A DNA stretch of 57,539 nucleotides from Terriglobia bacterium (GTDB lineage: Bacteria; Acidobacteriota; Terriglobia; 20CM-2-55-15): NCBI GenBank assembly GCA_036496425.1, contig DASXLG010000136.1, forward strand, positions 1-57,539, written 5' to 3'. This document shows positions 51,768 to 57,539 of this stretch, one piece after another. Made by a program: the position numbers and the translations under genes. Below the pieces are notes generated by a model. That model did not search any database, was not told where the DNA came from, and was given only the letters and a program-made list of their open reading frames with translations. The stretch's first letter is position 1; each line of letters begins with the position of its first letter.

Positions 51768-52840
51768 AGCTTCACCGCCTTGCCGGCCTGCCGGAGCTGC
51801 AGCGCTTTGGCAAAACCCTGCTGTACATCGATCGCCGTCGGGTTTCCATTCCCCATGTCCAGGTTTGGAGTCGCGATCTGTTCGAGACGATCGAGAATGA
51901 AGGTGAAACCCACCGCCGGCATATCCTCGCCGAAGGCGGCAGGCAGTCCGTCGTAGCGGCCTCCACTGGCGACTTCGAAACCAAGATCGCGCACATAGGC
52001 GCGGAACAGGATTCCGGTGTAATAATCGAACCCGCGAATCTCGCCGAGGTCGATCGTCAGATGTTGTGCAAGATCCAGTTTCTCGAAAATCGAATAAATT
52101 TCCTCAAGGTGGTCGAGCGCCTCTACGGACCTTGCATTCTTTACGAGCGCCCGAGCTTCCGTGATCACGGATTTTCCTCCGGTAAGGTGGGGCACGGCTC
52201 GCAGGGTCTTCTTTCGCCGGTCGTCGAGCGGCAACTTTTGAAGCAGAACTTCGAGGCCGGACTGGTCTTTGATGTTGAGAACATCTTTGATGGCCGCGAT
52301 CTGATCATCGGGCAATTCCATGCGATCGACGATTCCGCCGAAGAAGTCGACGCTTCCGAGGTTGATCTGGAAACCTTGAACGCCCAGGCGTTGAAATGTT
52401 TCGACGGCGATCAGCAGGATCTCCACGTCGGCCGTCTTATGAGTGCCGCCGTAATGCTCGACGCCGATCTGGGCGAATTCCCGCTGGCGGCCTCCTTTCG
52501 GCTTTTCGAAACGCAACACCTCGCCTGAATAAAACAGCCGGATCGGTTTCGGCGCCGAGGCAAGCCGGGTTGCCACCGTCTTCGCGACGAGCGAGGTGAA
52601 CTCGGGCCGGAGCGCGAGGATATTGCCTTCGCGATCGATGAACCGGTAGATGTGTTCTTCCTGGCCGGTACCCATGCCTTTCGCAAAGACATCGTAATAG
52701 TCGAAGATCGGCGGGATGATTTCTTCATACGACCAGCCTTCGAAGACCGAACAGATCGCCCGCTCGAGCAGACGGCGGCGGTGCGCCGCGCCGCCGATGA
52801 GGATCTGCGTCCCCGGAGGAATCTGTGTATAGGATTTCAT
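51758..52840 (-). CDS. hisZ: ATP phosphoribosyltransferase regulatory subunit (HisZ)
   Basis: A 360-residue class II aminoacyl-tRNA synthetase-like protein. It has PPIFDYYDVFAKGMGTGQEE, FIDREGNILALRPEFTSLVA, IRLFYSGEVLRFEKPKGGRQ, FAQIGVEHYGGTHKTADVEI and LGEIRGFDYYTGILFRAYVR. It is shorter than true histidyl-tRNA synthetase and has no anticodon domain. Adjacent short hisG makes the HisZ call firm. The complex senses histidine. Confidence 0.9.
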   Translation of the reverse strand: MKSYTQIPPGTQILIGGAAHRRRLLERAICSVFEGWSYEEIIPPIFDYYDVFAKGMGTGQEEHIYRFIDREGNILALRPEFTSLVAKTVATRLASAPKPIRLFYSGEVLRFEKPKGGRQREFAQIGVEHYGGTHKTADVEILLIAVETFQRLGVQGFQINLGSVDFFGGIVDRMELPDDQIAAIKDVLNIKDQSGLEVLLQKLPLDDRRKKTLRAVPHLTGGKSVITEARALVKNARSVEALDHLEEIYSIFEKLDLAQHLTIDLGEIRGFDYYTGILFRAYVRDLGFEVASGGRYDGLPAAFGEDMPAVGFTFILDRLEQIATPNLDMGNGNPTAIDVQQGFAKALQLRQAGKAVKLCL

Positions 52841-52844
52841 CCCG

Positions 52845-53900
52845 TTAACCTAAAAGGCCTTTCCGATACATCAACTCCGCATTCAGAATTGCGGCGCCTG
52901 CCGCTCCGCGAATCGTGTTGTGACTGAGGACGCGGAACTTGTAATCCAGGACAGCGCATGGGCTGATCGGGCCGACCACGACGGCCATGCCATTGCCGCG
53001 ATCGCGATCCAGCCGGGGCTGGGGCCGCTGGACGTGAGTTTCCAGAATCACTGCCGGCCGGGGAGCCGACGGAAGCTGCAACTCGTCGATCGGAGAACTG
53101 AAGTTCCGTATCGCCGCTTCGACTTCCTCCCGGGACGCTTTTGTCGCGAGCTTCACCGATACCGCTTCGAGATGCCCGTCGCGCACATGCACTCGGTGCG
53201 TCATGGCGCTGATCCGCGCCGTGGAGTCCACAAACTTCCCATCGCGCCATTTGCCGAGAATTTTCAACGGCTCGGTCTCGATTTTGTGGTCTTCGCCTCC
53301 CATGTCGATGGCAGGAAGAACATTGTCGATAATGTCCAGCGATGCGACACCGGGGTAACCCGCGCCGGACAGCGCCTGCATGGTCACGACGTGCACTGCT
53401 TCCAGCTTGAACTTGCGCTCGAGCGCGGCGAGCGGAAACACCAGGCCGATCGTCGAGCAGTTGGGATTTGTCACGATGAATCCGCGGCTGCCGGTCCGCT
53501 GCTTCTGCATCGTCAGGGCATCGAGGTGATCGGGATTGATTTCGGGAATCAGGAGCGGCACGTCGGCCTTCATCCGGTGACTCGATGCATTGCTCAGGAC
53601 GGGCATTCCCGCCTTCGCCAGCTGCAATTCCGTATCTTCCGCGACGGATGACGGCAGGCCCGACAGAACGAAATCACAATCCAGCCCCGGCTGGCAGGAC
53701 TGCACGGTCATGCGCGCAACGGCCGCGGGAATCGCGGTCTCGAGCATCCAGCGCGTGGTCTGGGCATAGTTTTTTCCCGCGGAATTGTCCGATGCAGCGA
53801 CAGCAGAAACTTCGAACCAGGGATGTTGTTCCAGCAATTGAATCATCCGCTGGCCCACAGTCCCCGTCGCACCGAGTATTCCAACCTTAAGCTTTGCCAT
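52845..53900 (-). CDS. asd: Aspartate-semialdehyde dehydrogenase, archaeal/fungal type
   Basis: A 351-residue enzyme. It has GILGATGTVGQRMIQLLEQH (NADP loop), SNASSHRMKADVPLLIPEIN, and the nucleophile Cys in IVTNPNCSTIGLVFPLAAL. It also has QALSGAGYPGVASLDIIDNV and RVHVRDGHLEAVSVKLATKA. This branch, common in archaea and fungi, differs from the enteric type. It reduces aspartyl phosphate on the way to threonine, methionine and lysine. It shares the A of TAATG with thrB. Confidence 0.93.
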   Translation of the reverse strand: MAKLKVGILGATGTVGQRMIQLLEQHPWFEVSAVAASDNSAGKNYAQTTRWMLETAIPAAVARMTVQSCQPGLDCDFVLSGLPSSVAEDTELQLAKAGMPVLSNASSHRMKADVPLLIPEINPDHLDALTMQKQRTGSRGFIVTNPNCSTIGLVFPLAALERKFKLEAVHVVTMQALSGAGYPGVASLDIIDNVLPAIDMGGEDHKIETEPLKILGKWRDGKFVDSTARISAMTHRVHVRDGHLEAVSVKLATKASREEVEAAIRNFSSPIDELQLPSAPRPAVILETHVQRPQPRLDRDRGNGMAVVVGPISPCAVLDYKFRVLSHNTIRGAAGAAILNAELMYRKGLLG

Positions 53901-54811
53901 TACGAACCTTCTCCTATGACCCTTCCTTCAGTATCGATATTCACGACGTGAGGCAGCGCCTTCACGCCGTACTTCTGAAATGCGGCGGTTATGTCCCAGC
54001 CAACGCCGTCGGCCTTCGAAGGCTCCGCCAGAGCGAATATCGTCGGGCCCGCGCCGCTCAATGCCACTCCGTACATGCCGGGTGTGCGCAGCGCCAGGAT
54101 GTCTTCAAATCCCGGTATCAGAGATGCGCGATACGGCTGGTGAATACGGTCGTTCATCGCTTCGCGGAGCAACGTCCAATTACCGGTTGTCAGCGCGCCG
54201 ATGATCAGCGCCGAGCGCTGGAGATTGTAGACCGCGTCTTTGCGTGAATACGTCTGTGGTAGAACGGCCCGCGCCTTTTCCGTCGAGATCTCGAATTCGG
54301 GAATCACAATCACCGATTTGACGCCGGGAGCCACCTTCAAATTCGCAATGAACACTTCGCTGTCGGCGCCCTGGCATGCCGCAATCAGTCCGCCACGAAG
54401 CGCCGGCGAAAGATTGTCGGGGTGCGTCTCGAACTCGAAAGCGTACTTGAAGATTTCGGGCTCCGTCAGCCTGTCCTGAGTCACCAGTTCGTAGCAGGTG
54501 ATGCCGGCGATAATCGCCGCCGCGCTCGAGCCGAGGCCGCGCGCCAGCGGGATTTCATTGGCGATCGTCATGCGGAACGGCGGCAGTTCGCGGTTCCGGC
54601 GCTCGGCCACACGGCGTGCCACCCGCAGAATAAGATTGTCGGAGGTCGTCGGAATTTCGCCGGCGTCCACTCCGAGCGCCACGATTTCCATTTTCGGCAC
54701 CATTTCGATGCGTACGCGCAGGTAGATTTCGAGCGCCAGGCCCAGTGCATCGAAACCGGCTCCTAAATTGGAGGTGCCGGCCGGAACTCGAAATGAATAG
54801 TTTCGGCTCAT
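53900..54811 (-). CDS. thrB: Homoserine kinase
   Basis: A 303-residue GHMP kinase. It has VPAGTSNLGAGFDALGLALE, the ATP-binding LARGLGSSAAAIIAGITCYE, FEFETHPDNLSPALRGGLIA and GVALSGAGPTIFALAEPSKA. It phosphorylates homoserine for threonine synthase. Neither threonine synthase nor homoserine dehydrogenase is in the window. It starts 6 bases after the aroDE stop. Confidence 0.93.
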   Translation of the reverse strand: MSRNYSFRVPAGTSNLGAGFDALGLALEIYLRVRIEMVPKMEIVALGVDAGEIPTTSDNLILRVARRVAERRNRELPPFRMTIANEIPLARGLGSSAAAIIAGITCYELVTQDRLTEPEIFKYAFEFETHPDNLSPALRGGLIAACQGADSEVFIANLKVAPGVKSVIVIPEFEISTEKARAVLPQTYSRKDAVYNLQRSALIIGALTTGNWTLLREAMNDRIHQPYRASLIPGFEDILALRTPGMYGVALSGAGPTIFALAEPSKADGVGWDITAAFQKYGVKALPHVVNIDTEGRVIGEGS

Positions 54812-54817
54812 GTCAGG

Positions 54818-56188
54818 TCACTTCTCTTCAAAGATTTCTGAGGGAGGGCGATGCCCCGTCCAGATTTCAAATTGGCGGGCCGCCTGTGCCAGAAACATCG
54901 TCGTGCCTTGGATGACCGTCTTTCCCTGGTCCCGAGCGGATCTCAACAGGCGCGTTATTGGTGGATTATAGACCATATCCATAACGACATCCGCCGGAAT
55001 CGGCCCCTGGAAAGGAGCGGCATCCACCATCGGAAACATGCCGACGGGGGTTGCATTGATCAATAAATCGCAAGGATGTTGGCTGGCTTCAGGCACTTCA
55101 CGGCGTCCCAACGTAGTGATCCTCTTCGCTCCCTTGACGGCGGCAACCGCCGCCTTGGAAGCTCCGCCGGTTCCCAGAATCACGACGACCTTGTCTTTGG
55201 GATCGAAACCGGCGGAGTCGAGCGAGGCGCGCACGCCGTCGACGTCGGTGTTATCACCGGTCCAGATGCCGTCGCGCAGCGAAACGGTATTGACGGCCCC
55301 GATCTCAGCCGCTTCAGCCGTCAACTTTCCGAGCAAGGGAATCACCGCGGTCTTGTGCGGAATCGTCACCGAAAGTCCTTCGATTCCCAGGGCCCGGACG
55401 TTTTCAAAAAAGTCCTTCACATCGGCCACCGGGAATTTCACAAAAACGAAATCGAGTCCCGTTGCCGCGAAGGCTTTGTTGTGGATGACCGGCGAAAACG
55501 AATGTCCGAGCGGGTTGCCGATAATGCCGATCAGCCGGGTGGATGCCTTCAGGCTGCGGAAACGGTACACATCATTCATCTCGCGCAGCGAAAGCTGCCC
55601 CGGAGCCGCCGCATTTGGAGTCAAACCGGCATAGGTCAGGAACGAGCCGCGCGACGGGCCGAGAACGCGCGTGATCTGGGCCATATCGCCCATTCCGATA
55701 ACGATCATGGGTTTCGGCGCCTTGCTCGATAGCAGCTCAAACAGCCTGCGATTGTCGTCCCAGGAGTTCACCATCGTGGCAATTTTTCCGATCCGGCCTG
55801 GGCTCGCGCCTATTTCGTTCACCAGTGCAGTCAGATCGCGGGGCGTTTTTTCGAAATCATGAAATGACGCAATGACGTCGGTTCCGGCGATCGGCTCGGC
55901 AATGCGGTAGTCCAGATCGACGAAGCGGGCGCCGTTTTCGGCGGCCTGTTGGAGCAGCCGGATTTCCTCCGCGGCCGAGCCCTCGAACTTCCCGCCGCGT
56001 TCTTTTCCCCGGCAGGTTGCAATAACTGGTATGGGCAGGCGGTCCCACCGCGCGGTCAGCGAATCGCGAGGGTTGCTCAGATAGTCGAAGCGAACTTCGG
56101 CGCAGTCGGCTCCCGCTAAGTCCGAGGAAAAGACTTCGTCCAAACTCCGTGGAGTAAGAGAAACGCACAGCGCGCCTGGCTTGACCAT
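54818..56188 (-). CDS. aroDE: Bifunctional 3-dehydroquinate dehydratase (type I)/shikimate dehydrogenase
   Basis: A 456-residue fusion covering two consecutive shikimate steps, the arrangement also known from plants and some bacteria. The AroD half (about 1-205) has CAEVRFDYLSNPRDSLTARW, VIASFHDFEKTPRDLTALVN and the Schiff-base lysine in RIGKIATMVNSWDDNRRLF. The AroE half (about 215-456) has IGIIGNPLGHSFSPVIHNKA, SVTIPHKTAVIPLLG and VVVILGTGGASKAAVAAVKG. A longer frame reaches 56509 but overlaps cysK. The ATG at 56188 follows the cysK stop by one base. Confidence 0.93.
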   Translation of the reverse strand: MVKPGALCVSLTPRSLDEVFSSDLAGADCAEVRFDYLSNPRDSLTARWDRLPIPVIATCRGKERGGKFEGSAAEEIRLLQQAAENGARFVDLDYRIAEPIAGTDVIASFHDFEKTPRDLTALVNEIGASPGRIGKIATMVNSWDDNRRLFELLSSKAPKPMIVIGMGDMAQITRVLGPSRGSFLTYAGLTPNAAAPGQLSLREMNDVYRFRSLKASTRLIGIIGNPLGHSFSPVIHNKAFAATGLDFVFVKFPVADVKDFFENVRALGIEGLSVTIPHKTAVIPLLGKLTAEAAEIGAVNTVSLRDGIWTGDNTDVDGVRASLDSAGFDPKDKVVVILGTGGASKAAVAAVKGAKRITTLGRREVPEASQHPCDLLINATPVGMFPMVDAAPFQGPIPADVVMDMVYNPPITRLLRSARDQGKTVIQGTTMFLAQAARQFEIWTGHRPPSEIFEEK

Positions 56189-56189
56189 T

Positions 56190-57113
56190 TCAAGACCAAA
56201 GCTCCGTGCTGAGATACCGCTCGCCGGTATCCGGAAGGATCGACAGTGTGCGTTTTCCGCGGCCGAGCTCCGAGGCAACAATGCAGCTGGCGTGAAGAAT
56301 CGCTCCCGAAGAAATTCCGCAGAGAATTCCTTCCTGCTCCGCCAGACGGCGAGCGCCGTTGCGCGCGTCATCGTACGAAACCGGGATAAAGCGATCGACG
56401 GCTTTCCGGTTGAAGATTTCAGGAATGAAACCTGCACCGATCCCCTGGATTTTGTGTGCCCCGGCTTTGCCGCCGGAGAAAACAGGAGAGTCTGCCGGTT
56501 CCACGGCAAAGACCTGGATCGATTTGATCTTCTGTTTGAGGATCTCGGCGGTACCGGTCGCCGTGCCGCCGGTTCCGACCCCGACCACCAACGCGTCCAG
56601 CTGATCGCCGCACGCGGCGAGGATTTCCGCGGCTGTCGTTTTGCGGTGAATCTCGGGATTCGCCGGATTTCGGAATTGCTGCGGCATGAAGTAGCCGGGA
56701 TTCTGCCGGACCAGCTCCTCCGCCTTGTCGATGGCGCCCTGCATCGCCTGATCGCGCGGAGTCAGCACCACCTGCGCGCCATAAGCCCGCAATAAAGTGA
56801 CGCGTTCAACGCTGTATTCTTCCGGCATCGTCAGAATGACCTTATATCCCTTTGCTGCTGCAACCATGGCGAGGCCGATCCCGGTGTTTCCGCTGGTCGG
56901 CTCGACAATTGTCCCGCCCGGCTTGAGTTTTCCTTCGCGTTCCGCCGCCTCGATCATGCTGAGGCCGATCCGGTCCTTCACGCTGCCACCCGGGTTGAAG
57001 GACTCCAGCTTGACCAGCATCTCCGCCCAGTTGTTCTGCGGTATCCTGTTCAGTCGCACGACCGGCGTCTTTCCAATGAGTTGGCAAATGTTGTCATAAA
57101 TCCCGTCGTGCAT
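56190..57113 (-). CDS. cysK: Cysteine synthase A (O-acetylserine sulfhydrylase)
   Basis: A 307-residue PLP enzyme starting MHDGIYDNICQLIGKTPVVR. The PLP lysine lies in ESFNPGGSVKDRIGLSMIEA. The substrate loop is EPTSGNTGIGLAMVAAAKGY. It also has VVGVGTGGTATGTAEILKQK and ISSGAILHASCIVASELG. It makes cysteine from O-acetylserine and sulfide. An upstream ATG at 57134 is also possible. It appears to be the first gene of the supercluster, reading away from the LysM gene. Confidence 0.95.
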   Translation of the reverse strand: MHDGIYDNICQLIGKTPVVRLNRIPQNNWAEMLVKLESFNPGGSVKDRIGLSMIEAAEREGKLKPGGTIVEPTSGNTGIGLAMVAAAKGYKVILTMPEEYSVERVTLLRAYGAQVVLTPRDQAMQGAIDKAEELVRQNPGYFMPQQFRNPANPEIHRKTTAAEILAACGDQLDALVVGVGTGGTATGTAEILKQKIKSIQVFAVEPADSPVFSGGKAGAHKIQGIGAGFIPEIFNRKAVDRFIPVSYDDARNGARRLAEQEGILCGISSGAILHASCIVASELGRGKRTLSILPDTGERYLSTELWS

Positions 57114-57204
57114 GGAAATAAACGAGGATACCATATCTTGCCTCTAACTACTTCCCCCACATTTAGTTGACGCTCAAATGCGCATCTGCTAGTAATAGCG
57201 GACT

Positions 57205-57539
57205 ATGCGGACTTTCTTTGCCATATTGATCGTTGCATCGACCGTCTGGGCCCAAACTCCAACCAAACCGGTTCCGGAACAGGGCGCACCGCCCAAAGAT
57301 CTGACGGTTCACGCGGATGGGCGCGTCAGCGCGAACGGTGATCCCAAGGATGCCGATAAGTTCGAGGTGCATGTTGTCAAGCAGGGTGAGACGCTATCGC
57401 AAATTGCCGCTGAGGCTCTGAAGAATCCGAGGCTCTGGCCTCAGCTCTGGGAGCAGAACGAACACATCATCAATCCGCACTGGATTTATCCGGATGACAA
57501 AATTCTGATCCGGCCGGTTACTCCTCTGGTCGAAGCCAA
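57205..57539 (+). CDS. Exported LysM-domain protein, truncated by window end
   Basis: The gene starts ATG at 57205 with MRTFFAILIVASTVWAQ as signal peptide. Residues about 50-105 are a LysM domain (KFEVHVVKQGETLSQIAAEA, NPRLWPQLWEQNEHIINPHW, IYPDDKILIRPV), which binds peptidoglycan glycans. No stop codon appears before the window end at 57539. It is divergent from cysK with 91 bases between start codons. Acidobacteriota proteins with this N-terminus often have an outer-membrane or secretin-related continuation, but that part is not visible. Confidence 0.9.
   Translation, partial: MRTFFAILIVASTVWAQTPTKPVPEQGAPPKDLTVHADGRVSANGDPKDADKFEVHVVKQGETLSQIAAEALKNPRLWPQLWEQNEHIINPHWIYPDDKILIRPVTPLVEA

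Noticed and set aside
56189-56509. N-terminal extension of the aroDE product
   Set aside because: The extra 107 residues overlap cysK completely and lack conserved character; AroD begins at MVKPGALCVSLTPRS.

Overview
The window looks like a chromosomal segment of a soil-type Gram-negative bacterium, most probably an Acidobacteriota member. That assignment is inferred from family resemblance: PEP-CTERM and RHS proteins, very long Ig-like exported proteins, short HisG with HisZ, an archaeal/fungal-type aspartate-semialdehyde dehydrogenase, and small secreted families often seen in that phylum. It was not established by any search.

Positions 1-12,000 are an accessory, partly decayed island. It opens with a serine recombinase cut off at what looks like an insertion-sequence end. 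It then carries two divergent Xre regulators around a perfect 22-bp palindrome and a compact + strand replication/maintenance-like operon: Xre, a RuvC-fold protein without its catalytic residues, a frameshifted DUF5659-like gene and a P-loop ATPase. A 17-bp inverted repeat and an eroded gene remnant follow. Next come a 1925-residue exported protein (permuted NlpC/P60 head on an Ig/IPT/BACON stalk) with its HEAT-repeat partner, and a second decayed serine recombinase.

Positions 12,000-28,600 are a surface and conflict region. It holds a PEP-CTERM protein, a 47-residue zinc ribbon, a PD-(D/E)xK-like nuclease beside an Xre regulator (a candidate defence module), and several small exported proteins. 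A close-packed + strand set follows: Fn3 protein, LolA-like protein, a 1548-residue RHS protein with an M15-type peptidoglycan peptidase tip, and an exported SH3-like protein. After that come a four-helix-bundle gene and about 0.7 kb of degenerate ~41-bp tandem units, each able to fold as a hairpin whose arms change between units. This array is the most unusual structure I see. An Fn3-domain gene with a terminator and a Tat-exported DsrE-like protein close the region.

Positions 28,690-33,480 form a TetR-controlled tripartite drug-efflux operon (TolC, EmrA/HlyD and EmrB/DHA2 types) with start/stop overlaps at each junction.

From 57,113 down to 33,927 the minus strand carries one nearly gap-free biosynthetic supercluster, in transcription order: cysK, aroDE, thrB, asd, hisZ, hisG, hisD, hisC, hisB, hisH, hisA, hisF, hisIE, trpE, trpG, trpD, trpC, trpF, trpB, trpA, aroQ, tyrA, scoA, scoB, a small conserved protein, ugd, galE. 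The his and trp blocks join without a gap, and the only conspicuous interruption is a perfect 24-bp-stem hairpin between hisB and hisH. A truncated LysM-domain gene begins divergently at the right edge.
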